From Bradyrhizobium liaoningense (GTDB taxonomy: Bacteria; Pseudomonadota; Alphaproteobacteria; Rhizobiales; Xanthobacteraceae), in the NCBI RefSeq assembly GCF_018130955.1, contig NZ_JAFCJM010000010.1, positions 62,001-126,000 of the forward strand: 64,000 bases of DNA, read 5' to 3'. The notes under the pieces are model-generated. The model made no database searches and was not told where the DNA came from. It saw nothing but the letters and a program-made list of their open reading frames with translations. The position numbers and the translations under genes were made by a program. Every line of letters starts with the position of its first letter. Within the stretch, counting starts at the first letter, position 1. Below, in pieces: positions 45,497 to 53,592 of the stretch.

Positions 45497-46359
45497 GCCT
45501 CGGGCCTCTCGGCGATCGTGACCTTGAAGCTGACGGGTTCACCGCCGCGGCGCACCGCGACGTCGACGGTCGCCCCGACGCTCTGCGGACCCAACGTCCG
45601 CGCCAGCGCGCGCACACCGGAGAGTTTTTCGGCGTTGACCGCGACGATCACGTCGCCCTGCCTGATGCCGGCAGCGGCGGAGGGGCCGGCCTTGTCGACG
45701 CTCATCACCATCGCGCCGACGCCGTCGTCGAGCCGCACCGGCTGGAGGCCGAGCCCGAGATAACCGCGGGCAATGCGGCCGCTTGTCTCGAGCTGCGCTG
45801 CCACGCGCGCGATGGTCGCAGTGGGGATCACCAGCACGCGCCGCGGCCCCAGCACGGCCATGCCAAACGCCTTCCCGGACGCGTCGAGCGCGAGCCCGCC
45901 CTGCTGGCTGTGGCGCAGGCGCACATCGAGCTCGATCCGGGCGTCGATCTCACCGCCGCGCAGGCTCTTCCATGGCGCGCCCGCAAGCGAAACCATGCCG
46001 AGCGCTGCCGTCGCCGCGCCGCGGTCGGCGGCAACGACGACCGAGAGCGAGCCCAGCGTGGGCACGGCGGTTGACAGCGTGATCGGGGCGATGTCGGTCT
46101 CGACCCGCAGCAGCGCGATATCGGTGGTGTGGTCGCGACCGGCAATTTTGGCCGGCTTCGTGCTGCCGTCGGGCAGCTTCACTTCGACGTCGCCGTCATC
46201 GGCCAGCGCCTCGTCGGCGGTCACGATCAGGCCGGGCTTCCAGACGAAGCCGGAGGCCCGCAGGCGATGGGAATGCACGGAGACGATGGAAGGCGCAGTA
46301 CGCGCGACGACGTCGGCAACAGCGGACGAGAGCGAGGTGAGGGGGGTGAGGTCGGTCAT
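45493..46359 (-). CDS. HtrA/DegP-like trypsin-fold protein with PDZ domain, catalytic triad degenerate
   Basis: A 288-residue protein. The trypsin-like part (about 10-180) aligns by eye with HtrA. The His region VTNNHV is here VTADEA (Glu at about 50). The Asp region GRDHTTDIALL keeps Asp at about 80. The Ser region GNSGGPL is here SQQGGLA (Gln at about 153 in place of Ser). A PDZ domain follows (about 195-285, RGYLGLGLQPV ... IRQGDVIVAVNAEKLSGV). Without His and Ser it cannot act as a serine protease and may be a sensor or scaffold. It has no signal peptide, so it is probably cytoplasmic. ATG 46359 has SD GGAG. It overlaps the LuxR-type gene downstream. Confidence 0.83.
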   Translation of the reverse strand: MTDLTPLTSLSSAVADVVARTAPSIVSVHSHRLRASGFVWKPGLIVTADEALADDGDVEVKLPDGSTKPAKIAGRDHTTDIALLRVETDIAPITLSTAVPTLGSLSVVVAADRGAATAALGMVSLAGAPWKSLRGGEIDARIELDVRLRHSQQGGLALDASGKAFGMAVLGPRRVLVIPTATIARVAAQLETSGRIARGYLGLGLQPVRLDDGVGAMVMSVDKAGPSAAAGIRQGDVIVAVNAEKLSGVRALARTLGPQSVGATVDVAVRRGGEPVSFKVTIAERPEA

Positions 46360-46510
46360 GGCAGGCTCCTGTTGTCCACAATCTGGGATGTCGCGTGCCT
46401 TACGAAAACTGGCCGGATGGGCAGGACGTCGCTTTGTGGTGCCCGGATAGGCCGATCCGACGAACATGTGATTGGGAGCCGGTCACGGGAAAGTGTAGCA
46501 ATCGGCCGGG

Positions 46511-46602
46511 TTGGCGCTCCCGGGGGCGCAGGTTTGCGCTCCCCCTGGGGCGCAGAGTTTGCGCTCCCTGGGGTGCAGTTTGCGCTCCCCGGGGCGCACA
46601 AG
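46511..46602. repeat. Four tandem imperfect palindromic repeats, TTTGCGCTCCCCGGGGCGCA type
   Basis: Four units start at 46511, 46533, 46558 and 46579 (periods 22, 25 and 21 bp). Each reads TTTGCGCTCCC-n-GGGGCGCA or close to it and is itself a dyad (GCGCTCCCC with GGGGCGC). Between the units only short AG or AAG linkers occur. The array lies in the divergent gap between the HtrA-like/LuxR operon and the VOC gene, 24 bases before the VOC start. It is not a CRISPR (units too short, no unique spacers). Confidence 0.75.
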
Positions 46603-46625
46603 ACATTTCAGCGAGCCTCACGACG

Positions 46626-47591
46626 ATGACCATCGACCTCACCCGCCGCACCCTCCTTCAACTCGCCGGCGCGACGTCGCTCGCGGCGGCCGCCGCAGGC
46701 GCCGCGCGCGCCGAAAGCAATGCAGAGAGCAGCGGGCCCACCTACGCCAGCCGCACACCGATGCGGGTCGGCATGGTAACGCTGCGGGTCAAGCAGATCG
46801 ATGTCGTCACGGACTATTATCGCGACGTGCTCGGCTTGACGGTGATGGAGCGCTCCACAGCCTCAGCGCAGCTCGGCGCCGGCGGCGTCAAGCTGCTGGT
46901 GTTGGAGGCGCGTCCCGAGGCGGTGATCGAGCCGCGCAACGCGGCCGGCCTCTATCACACCGCGTTCCTGATGCCGACGCGAAAGGATCTCGCACGCTGG
47001 CTGGTGCATGCCGCGAGCCATCGCGTGCCGCTGTCGGGCTTTGCCGACCATCTCGTCTCTGAATCCGTCTATCTCGATGATCCCGAAGGTAACGGCATCG
47101 AAGTCTATGCCGACCGCGACCCATCGCAATGGCAGTGGAGCGAGGGTTCCGTGAAGATGGCGACCGACGAGCTCAACATCCCAGACCTGTTGTCGCTCAC
47201 CAACACGCGCGTCAGCGACTACGCCAAGGCGCCGGATGGCCTGCGCGTCGGCCATATGCACTTACGCGTCGGCGATCTCGCGCAGGCAGAGAATTTCTAT
47301 CACGGCACGGTCGGCCTCGATCCGACCCGCCGCCGCAACGGCGCCGCGTTCCTCTCGTCGGGCCGCTATCACCACCACCTCGGCATGAACGTCTGGCAGA
47401 GCCAGGGCGCCGGCGCCCGCGACGACAGCATGACGGGCCTTGCCTGGTTCTCGCTAGTGACGGAGAAGCCGGACCTGCTGGCCGCCCAGGAAGCGCGCCT
47501 GCGCAAGGCGGGCGCCAAGGTCGAGGCGCTCACGAACGGCGTCGAGGCCGTCGATCCCTGGGGCACGCGGGTGCGGCTGATCAAGGTTTGA
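46626..47591 (+). CDS. VOC-family (glyoxalase/dioxygenase-like) protein with Tat-type signal
   Basis: A 321-residue protein. The N-terminus LTRRTLLQLAGATSLAAAAAGAARA is a twin-arginine-type signal. Two vicinal-oxygen-chelate domains follow: about 45-165 (VGMVTLRVKQIDVVTDYYRDVLGLT, ending ESVYLDDPEGNGIEVYAD) and about 200-320 (VGHMHLRVGDLAQAENFYHG ... HHHLGMNVW). The pattern is like CatE-type catechol 2,3-dioxygenases, with His and Glu metal ligands. Periplasmic export is unusual for this family. ATG 46626 is chosen at the signal; no strong SD. It begins 24 bp after the palindrome array. Confidence 0.82.
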   Translation: MTIDLTRRTLLQLAGATSLAAAAAGAARAESNAESSGPTYASRTPMRVGMVTLRVKQIDVVTDYYRDVLGLTVMERSTASAQLGAGGVKLLVLEARPEAVIEPRNAAGLYHTAFLMPTRKDLARWLVHAASHRVPLSGFADHLVSESVYLDDPEGNGIEVYADRDPSQWQWSEGSVKMATDELNIPDLLSLTNTRVSDYAKAPDGLRVGHMHLRVGDLAQAENFYHGTVGLDPTRRRNGAAFLSSGRYHHHLGMNVWQSQGAGARDDSMTGLAWFSLVTEKPDLLAAQEARLRKAGAKVEALTNGVEAVDPWGTRVRLIKV

Positions 47592-47656
47592 TCAAGGGTG
47601 CGCGCGTTGCTAAGACCCGGAGAGCGTAAACCAGCTTTCCGGGATCCACCCCCGAC

Positions 47657-48532
47657 ATGTCCGAATTTCACGGCGTCTTTCCCTATCTCGTCTCGCCCGT
47701 CGATGCTGATGGCACCGTGCGCACAAATGTCCTCGGACAACTCTGCGACGATCTGATCGGCGCCGGTGTCCATGGGCTGACGTCGCTCGGCTCGACCGGC
47801 GAGTTCGCCTATCTCAACGCCGCGCAGCGGACCGAGGTGGTGCGGACCACGATCGAAGCCGCGAAGGGCCGTGTCCCCGTGGTCGCTGGAGTTGCTTCGA
47901 CCGCGACAGCGGATGCGGTGGCGCAGGCAAAGGACTACCAAAAACTTGGCGCCAACGGCATTTTGGCGATCATGGAAGCCTACTTCCCGATTGCCGATGC
48001 GCAGATCGAATCCTATTTCCGCAGCATCGCTGACGCCGTCGACATTCCCGTCGTCATCTACACCAATCCGCAATTCCAGCGCTCGGACCTGACGCTCGAC
48101 GTGATCGCGCGCCTCGCCGAGCATCCTCGCATCGGCTACATCAAGGATGCCTCGACCAACACCGGCCGGCTGCTCTCGATCATGAATCGCTGTGGCGACG
48201 GCATTCGCGTGTTCTCGGCCTCCGCCCACATTCCCGCGGCTGTCATGCTGATCGGCGGCCTCGGCTGGATGGCCGGGCCCGCCTGCATCATCCCGCGCCA
48301 GAGCGTCGAGCTCTACAACCTCTGCAAGGCCGGCCGCTGGGATGCAGCCATGACGCTGCAGCGGAAGCTGTGGCGGATCAACGAGGCTTTTGCCCGCTTC
48401 AACCTCGCCGCCTGCATCAAGGCGGGCCTTTCGATCCAGGGCTATGACGTCGGCGATCCCGTCCCGCCGCAGGCCGCGCTGACGGCCGACCAGCGCAAGG
48501 TCGTGGAGGCGGCGCTGCGCGAAGTGGGTTGA
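47657..48532 (+). CDS. Dihydrodipicolinate synthase/N-acetylneuraminate lyase family aldolase
   Basis: A 291-residue class I aldolase of the DapA family. GSTGEF at about 45-50 binds the keto acid, Tyr lies in VVIYTNP (about 135) and the Schiff-base Lys in GYIKDAST (about 163). It joins or cleaves pyruvate with an aldehyde or keto acid. The C-terminal features differ enough that I would not call it the lysine-pathway DapA; many rhizobial paralogues act on sugar acids or 4-hydroxyproline derivatives. It lies 65 bp after the VOC gene on the same strand. Confidence 0.87.
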   Translation: MSEFHGVFPYLVSPVDADGTVRTNVLGQLCDDLIGAGVHGLTSLGSTGEFAYLNAAQRTEVVRTTIEAAKGRVPVVAGVASTATADAVAQAKDYQKLGANGILAIMEAYFPIADAQIESYFRSIADAVDIPVVIYTNPQFQRSDLTLDVIARLAEHPRIGYIKDASTNTGRLLSIMNRCGDGIRVFSASAHIPAAVMLIGGLGWMAGPACIIPRQSVELYNLCKAGRWDAAMTLQRKLWRINEAFARFNLAACIKAGLSIQGYDVGDPVPPQAALTADQRKVVEAALREVG

Positions 48533-48543
48533 GCTCTCTCCCC

Positions 48544-48672
48544 CCGTCATGGCCGGGCTTGACCCGGCCATCCACGTCGTTCCGCTCGGAAGCAAGAACG
48601 TGGATGCCCGGGCCTTCGCCGCGCCGAAGGGGCTTCGGCGCCCCGCAGGCGGGACAAGCCCGGGCATGACGG
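48544..48672. repeat. CCGTCATG...CATGACGG long hairpin repeat
   Basis: A 129-bp element with ends CCGTCATG and CATGACGG. It contains GGCCGGGCTTGACCCGGCC, and GTGGATGCCCGGG at the other arm, with a middle palindrome GCGCCGAAGGGGCTTCGGCGC. It belongs to the same family as the element at 60672-60757. It follows the DapA-like gene and precedes the CoxL-like gene. Confidence 0.75.
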
Positions 48673-48765
48673 AAATGTGGGTTGGGCAGCCCAAAACCGC
48701 GTCTGGCCTGCCCGGCATCGATCCGCTAAAAGGCGGCCCGCGCTTCACTTTAAGGACCCATTGGA

Positions 48766-51087
48766 ATGAACATTCTTCCCGGCAATTTGCGTTTCGGAGC
48801 GGGGCTGCCCGTCAAGCGTTTGGAAGACCAGAGGCTGCTCACCGGGAAGGGACAGTTCATCGACGACAAGCCGGAAGACGGCGCGCTGTGGCTGCACGTG
48901 CTGCGCTCGCCCCATGCGCATGCCAGGATCGTGTCGATCAACACCAGCGCGGCCGCTGCGATGGACGGCGTGACTGCGATCTACACCGGCGCCGATCTCG
49001 TCAGGGACAATATCGGTGACATTCCCACACTGAACATCTTCAAGCGCCCTGATGGCAAGCCGATGACGGTGCCGCCGCGGCGGCTGCTCGCTCATGAGAC
49101 CGTGCGCTATGCGGGCGAGTCGGTCGCGGCCGTGGTCGCGACCTCACGCGTGCTGGCGCAGGGCGCGGCCGAGGCGATCGTGGTCGAGTACGAGGTGCTG
49201 CCCGCAGTGGTCGATCCCGTCGAGGCCGTGAAACCCGGCGCGCCCGTGGTGTGGGACGAGGCGCCCGACAACATCGTCGGCGCGATGAGCTATGGCGACG
49301 CCGCCAAGGTTGATGACGCCTTCGCGAAGGCCACGCATACGGTCGAGCTGGACGTCGTCAGCCAGCGGCTGGTGCCATCGGCCATGGAGCCGCGCTCGAC
49401 CATTGCCGAGGTTGAGAAGAAGACCGGTCGCCTCCTGCTGCATGTGCAGTCGCAGACACCGGCCTCGACCCGCGACGTGCTCGCGGGTGCCGTGCTGAAG
49501 CGGCCGCCGGACAGCGTGCGCGTCCTGGTCGGCGACATCGGCGGCGGCTTTGGCCAGAAGACCAATCTCTATCCGGAAGACGGCATCGTCGCCTATGCCG
49601 CGACCAAGCTGAACAAGAAGATCCGCTGGCGCGGCGATCGCACCGACGAGTTCATCGGCGGCACCCATGGCCGTGATCTCACCTCGACCGCATCCTTCGC
49701 ACTCGACGAGAAGGGCAAGGTGCTGGCCTATCGCGTCAAGTCGATCGGTTGCACCGGCGCCTATTCGTCGGGTGCGGCCAACATCATCCCGCTGGTGCTC
49801 GGGCCCTTCGTGCAGACCGGCGTCTACGATCTGCCGCTGGTGCATTTCGAGGTGAAGACGGTGATGACCCACACCGCACCGGTCGGCGCCTATCGCGGCG
49901 CGGGCCGCCCCGAGGCCGTGTTCATCGTGGAGCGCCTGTTCGACGCCGCTGCACGTAAGATCGGCATGGATCCGCGCGCGATCCGGAAGGCCAACTACAT
50001 CAAGCCGGCGCAACTGCCCTACAAGAATGCCGCCGGCCAGGTCTACGATTCCGGTGCCTTCGCGCACCTGCTCGATCGCGCCGCCAAGCTCGCTGACTGG
50101 GACGGCTTTGCCGCACGCAAGCGTGCCGCGAAGAAGAAGGGCCTGCTCTACGGGCGCGGCCTCACCTCCTACATCGAATGGACCGGCGGCAACGTCCACA
50201 CCGAGAAAGTGAGCCTGCACGCGACTGCGCAAGGTCGCGTCATCCTGCATTCCGGCACCATGGCGATGGGGCAGGGCCTGCAGACGACCTACACCCAGAT
50301 GATATCAGACACGCTCGGCATCCCCATGGACAAGATCGAAGTCGTGCAGGGCGACACCGATCTCGCCACCGGTTTTGGCAGCGTCGGCTCGCGCTCGCTG
50401 TTCGTCGGCGGCACGGCCGTGGCGGTCTCCTCCAACGACATGATCCAGAAGGCGCGCGAGAAGGCGGCGAACGTGCTGGAGACCTCCGTCGAGGATATCG
50501 AATACCGCGATGGCGTTCTCACTGTCGTCGGCACCGACCGCCGCATCAGCCTGTTCGAGCTCGCGGAGAAGGAGAACGGCGCCAAGCTCAGCGTCGATTC
50601 CGAGGGCAAGGCTGACGGGCCGAGCTGGCCGAACGGCACGCATATCTGCGAGGTCGAGATCGATCCGGAAACGGGCGTCTCCCGCGTCGTGCGCTACACT
50701 ACGGTCGACGACGTCGGCGTCGCGGTGAACCCGATGCTGGTCACGGGCCAGATCCATGGCGGCGTCGCGCAGGGCATCGGGCAGGCGCTCTACGAAGGCG
50801 TCGCCTACGATGCCGAAGGCCAGCTCCTCACCGCGAGCTACCAGGACTACTGCATCCCCCGCGCCGACGACGTCCCGCCGATCGTGGTGACGCTGGATGA
50901 TTCCGCGCCCTGCCGCACCAATCCGCTGGGCGCAAAAGGCTGCGGCGAGTCCGGCGCCATCGGCGGCCCGCCCTGCGTCACCAACGGCGTAATGGACGCG
51001 TTGAGCGAACTCGGCATCACCCAGCTCAACACGCCCCTGACGCCGCAGAAGATCTGGCAGGCGATCAAGGGCGCGAAGGCGGGTTAG
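48766..51087 (+). CDS. Molybdopterin-binding large subunit of a xanthine dehydrogenase-family hydroxylase (form II CoxL-like)
   Basis: A 773-residue large subunit of the molybdenum hydroxylase family. The N-terminus GLPVKRLEDQRLLTGKGQF is typical. The active-site loop is GAYRGAGRPEAV, the AYRGAGR signature of form II, not the AYRCSFR of true CO dehydrogenase. The catalytic Glu lies in GCGESGAIGGPP. It would hydroxylate an unknown aromatic or aldehyde substrate. The iron-sulphur and FAD subunits (CoxS, CoxM types) are not adjacent, so either they are elsewhere or this enzyme pairs with partners from another locus. ATG 48766 is the natural start. Confidence 0.9.
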   Translation: MNILPGNLRFGAGLPVKRLEDQRLLTGKGQFIDDKPEDGALWLHVLRSPHAHARIVSINTSAAAAMDGVTAIYTGADLVRDNIGDIPTLNIFKRPDGKPMTVPPRRLLAHETVRYAGESVAAVVATSRVLAQGAAEAIVVEYEVLPAVVDPVEAVKPGAPVVWDEAPDNIVGAMSYGDAAKVDDAFAKATHTVELDVVSQRLVPSAMEPRSTIAEVEKKTGRLLLHVQSQTPASTRDVLAGAVLKRPPDSVRVLVGDIGGGFGQKTNLYPEDGIVAYAATKLNKKIRWRGDRTDEFIGGTHGRDLTSTASFALDEKGKVLAYRVKSIGCTGAYSSGAANIIPLVLGPFVQTGVYDLPLVHFEVKTVMTHTAPVGAYRGAGRPEAVFIVERLFDAAARKIGMDPRAIRKANYIKPAQLPYKNAAGQVYDSGAFAHLLDRAAKLADWDGFAARKRAAKKKGLLYGRGLTSYIEWTGGNVHTEKVSLHATAQGRVILHSGTMAMGQGLQTTYTQMISDTLGIPMDKIEVVQGDTDLATGFGSVGSRSLFVGGTAVAVSSNDMIQKAREKAANVLETSVEDIEYRDGVLTVVGTDRRISLFELAEKENGAKLSVDSEGKADGPSWPNGTHICEVEIDPETGVSRVVRYTTVDDVGVAVNPMLVTGQIHGGVAQGIGQALYEGVAYDAEGQLLTASYQDYCIPRADDVPPIVVTLDDSAPCRTNPLGAKGCGESGAIGGPPCVTNGVMDALSELGITQLNTPLTPQKIWQAIKGAKAG

Positions 51088-51114
51088 CTCGTCAGCGCGC
51101 AGCCGCACATTCAC

Positions 51115-51189
51115 CTGTCGTCCCGGATCAGCGCTCCGCTCTGGACAACGCTACGCGTCGCCCGGCGCTGCGCTTGTCCGGGACGACAG
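51115..51189. repeat. CTGTCGTCCCGGA hairpin repeat
   Basis: A 75-bp element with exact 13-bp ends, CTGTCGTCCCGGA and TCCGGGACGACAG, and an inner palindrome around GCGTCGCCCGGCGC. It lies between the convergent CoxL-like and acyl-CoA dehydrogenase genes and could terminate both. Confidence 0.7.
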
Positions 51190-51226
51190 CGAGTTTGCGG
51201 CGCCGGCGTGCCTCGAACTCGCAGCA

Positions 51227-52423
51227 TCAGATCCCCAGCATCATCTTCGCGATGATGTCGCGCTGGATCTCCGACGTGCCGCCAAAGATCGTATAGGCGC
51301 GACCGTTGAGATATTCCGGCATCACCGTCAGCATGTCCTCCGGAATCGCAGGCTCATGGTTGAGCTTGTAGAGCGGGCGCATCGGCTCGACCGCGAGGGC
51401 GTCGTGGCCGATGACGTCGGCGCCCAGCCGCGTCACCGCCTGGCGGATTTCGCTGTTGCGCAGCTTCAGGATCGAGGAGACCGCGCCCGGATTTTGTCCG
51501 GTCTGGAGCGCCGAGAGCACGCGCAGCTCGGTCATCTCCAGCGCGTCAATGTCGACCTCCACCTCGGAGATGCGGGTGGAGATGTCAGCGTCATCGATCG
51601 CGCGTCCCGTCAGATCGGACTCCGCAAGCTCCGCGATCGCCCGCAAGCCTTCGCGCAGTTTTGCCGATGCGATGCCCGAGCCGCGCTCGAACTCGAGCAA
51701 GTATTTGCCGTAGGTCCAGCCCTTGCCCTCGTCGCCGACGCGGTTGGCGGCGGGCACGCGCACGTCGTCGAAAAACACCTGGTTGACCTCGTGGTCGCCG
51801 CCGATGGTGAGGATCGGCCGCGTGGTGATGCCCGGCGTCTTCATGTCGATCAGGATGAAGCTGATGCCGTCCTGCTGCCGCGGGCCGTCGCTGGTCCGCA
51901 CCAGCGCGAACATGCGGTTGGCGTGGTGGGCATGCGTGGTCCAGATCTTTGTGCCGTTGATGATGTAGTCGTCACCGTCGCGCACGGCGCGCGTCTTCAG
52001 CGACGACAGGTCGGAGCCGGAGCCCGGCTCGGAATAGCCCTGGCACCAATAGTCCTCGCCGGAGAGAATCCGCGGCAGGTAAAAATTCTTCTGCTCCGGC
52101 GAGCCAAAGCCGATGATGACGGGGCCGACCATCTTCACGCCCATCACGTTGACATTCGGCACGCCGGCGCGCGCGCATTCGGTCTCAAAGATCCAGCGTT
52201 GCGCCGGCGTCCAGTCCGGCCCGCCATGCTCGACCGGCCAGCCCGGCGCGCCCCAGCCCCGCCTGTGCAGCGCGCGCTGCCAGGCCATGCCGATATCGGG
52301 GTCGGAAAAAACCGACGGCGTCAGCGCAGTGGCGCGCTTCATCTCGTCGGTGAGATTCCTGGCGATGAAGTCGTTGACCTCGGCCTGGAAGGCGCGCTCC
52401 TCGGCATTGAAGGACAGATCCAT
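51227..52423 (-). CDS. Acyl-CoA dehydrogenase
   Basis: A 398-residue flavoenzyme of the acyl-CoA dehydrogenase family. Motifs include WCQGYSEPGSGSDLSSLKTRA (flavin binding), INGTKIWTTHAHHANRMF, and the C-terminal GRAYTIFGGTSEIQRDIIAK. It oxidises an acyl-CoA to the enoyl-CoA with electrons going to ETF. It is the third gene of an operon with another dehydrogenase and an enoyl-CoA hydratase. ATG 52423 gives the family N-terminus MDLSFNAEE; the frame to 52474 is unlikely. Substrate chain length is unknown. Confidence 0.9.
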   Translation of the reverse strand: MDLSFNAEERAFQAEVNDFIARNLTDEMKRATALTPSVFSDPDIGMAWQRALHRRGWGAPGWPVEHGGPDWTPAQRWIFETECARAGVPNVNVMGVKMVGPVIIGFGSPEQKNFYLPRILSGEDYWCQGYSEPGSGSDLSSLKTRAVRDGDDYIINGTKIWTTHAHHANRMFALVRTSDGPRQQDGISFILIDMKTPGITTRPILTIGGDHEVNQVFFDDVRVPAANRVGDEGKGWTYGKYLLEFERGSGIASAKLREGLRAIAELAESDLTGRAIDDADISTRISEVEVDIDALEMTELRVLSALQTGQNPGAVSSILKLRNSEIRQAVTRLGADVIGHDALAVEPMRPLYKLNHEPAIPEDMLTVMPEYLNGRAYTIFGGTSEIQRDIIAKMMLGI

Positions 52424-52439
52424 GTTGCGCTCCCTTCGG

Positions 52440-53588
52440 TCAGGCCGGAACAGTGGTGCGGCCAAGCTCGGCATGGCGGCGATAATGATGCGCGCTGCCG
52501 CCGAACAGCGTGTCGAAGGCGATCAGCCGCTTGAAATAGGCGCCGACCTCCAGCTCCTCGGTAACACCCATGCCGCCGTGAAGCTGGATCGACTGCTCGC
52601 CGACGAAGCGCGCGCATTTGCCGATCTTTGCCTTGGCGCCGGAGGCGGCCCGCGCGCGTTCGACAGGCTCGGCGTCGGCCCTCAGCGCGGCGCGCAGCGC
52701 CATCGAGCGCGACTCGTCGCACTGGATCGCCATGTCGGCGAGCCGGTGCTTGATCACCTGGTTGGCGGAGAGCGGCCGGCCGAACTGTTTGCGGATCTTT
52801 GTGTACTCCAGCGTCATGTCGAGCAGCGTCTGCATGATGCCGACGGCCTCGGCGCCGAGCGCGGCCATGGCGCGGTCGACGGCCCATTCGATCGCGGGCA
52901 GGGCGTCGTCACTGCCGCCGAGCCTGCTGTCCTCGGGCAGGTGCACGTCGGAGATTTCGATGTTGCAGGCACGTCCGCCGCCAAGCCGCGCGAAGTCCGA
53001 GATGACGAGGCTCGGCGTCTGCGCCGGCACCAGGAACAGGCCGATCCGGCCCGAGGGTCCCTGGTGATCGTGGATGTGTGCGGAGACGATGATCTGATCG
53101 GCGGCGTGGCCGTCGAGCACCGCGATCTTGGTGCCGGAGAGACGCCAGCCCTGCACGGTCTTGTTGGCGACCGTCGCGACGTTGGAAAGATCGAATCGCG
53201 CGCCGCGCTCGGAATGGGCCAAGGCCAGTTTGAGCGTGCCGTCGGCGATCCTGGGCAGGATCCCCTGCTTCTGCTGCTCGCCGCCACGCTTTTCGACCAG
53301 CCCCGCGCCGAGCACGACGGTTGCGACATAGGGCTCCGACACTAGCCCGCGGCCAAAGGCTTCCATCAAGATTCCGACATCGACCGCGCCACCGCCGAGG
53401 CCGTCATAGGCCTCCGGGATCGGCAGCGCCAGCCAGCCGAGCTCGGCGAACTGCTTCCAGACTGCGGGGCTGAAGCCGAGCGGATCGTTCGCCATGCGGC
53501 GGCGGTGATCGGCGTCGTAGCTCTCGGTGATGAAGCGCTCCGCACTTTCGCGCAGCAGCCGCTGCTCGTCGCTCAAATTCAGATCCAT
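52440..53588 (-). CDS. Acyl-CoA dehydrogenase, shorter paralogue
   Basis: A 382-residue member of the same family. The N-terminal domain (MDLNLSDEQRLLRESAERFI), a middle domain with IAVLDGHAADQIIVSAHI, and the C-terminal helix bundle with LHGGMGVTEELEVGAYFKRLIAFDTLFG are visible. Such pairs of unequal dehydrogenases often form heteromers for bulky acyl-CoA substrates such as steroid or aromatic side chains (known for FadE pairs); this is a possible parallel only. The start at 53588 follows the hydratase stop by four bases, and it lies 16 bp upstream of the other dehydrogenase. Confidence 0.88.
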   Translation of the reverse strand: MDLNLSDEQRLLRESAERFITESYDADHRRRMANDPLGFSPAVWKQFAELGWLALPIPEAYDGLGGGAVDVGILMEAFGRGLVSEPYVATVVLGAGLVEKRGGEQQKQGILPRIADGTLKLALAHSERGARFDLSNVATVANKTVQGWRLSGTKIAVLDGHAADQIIVSAHIHDHQGPSGRIGLFLVPAQTPSLVISDFARLGGGRACNIEISDVHLPEDSRLGGSDDALPAIEWAVDRAMAALGAEAVGIMQTLLDMTLEYTKIRKQFGRPLSANQVIKHRLADMAIQCDESRSMALRAALRADAEPVERARAASGAKAKIGKCARFVGEQSIQLHGGMGVTEELEVGAYFKRLIAFDTLFGGSAHHYRRHAELGRTTVPA

Positions 53589-53592
53589 TGAT

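Noticed and set aside
45493..46359. Active HtrA/DegP serine protease
   Set aside because: The His and Ser of the triad are replaced by Glu and Gln, and there is no signal peptide for periplasmic quality control.
46511..46602. CRISPR array
   Set aside because: The repeats are only about 20 bp, palindromic, directly adjacent with no unique spacers, and no cas gene is present.
48766..51087. Aerobic CO dehydrogenase large subunit (coxL form I)
   Set aside because: The active-site loop is AYRGAGR, not AYRCSFR, and the CoxS, CoxM and CoxD-type genes are absent nearby.
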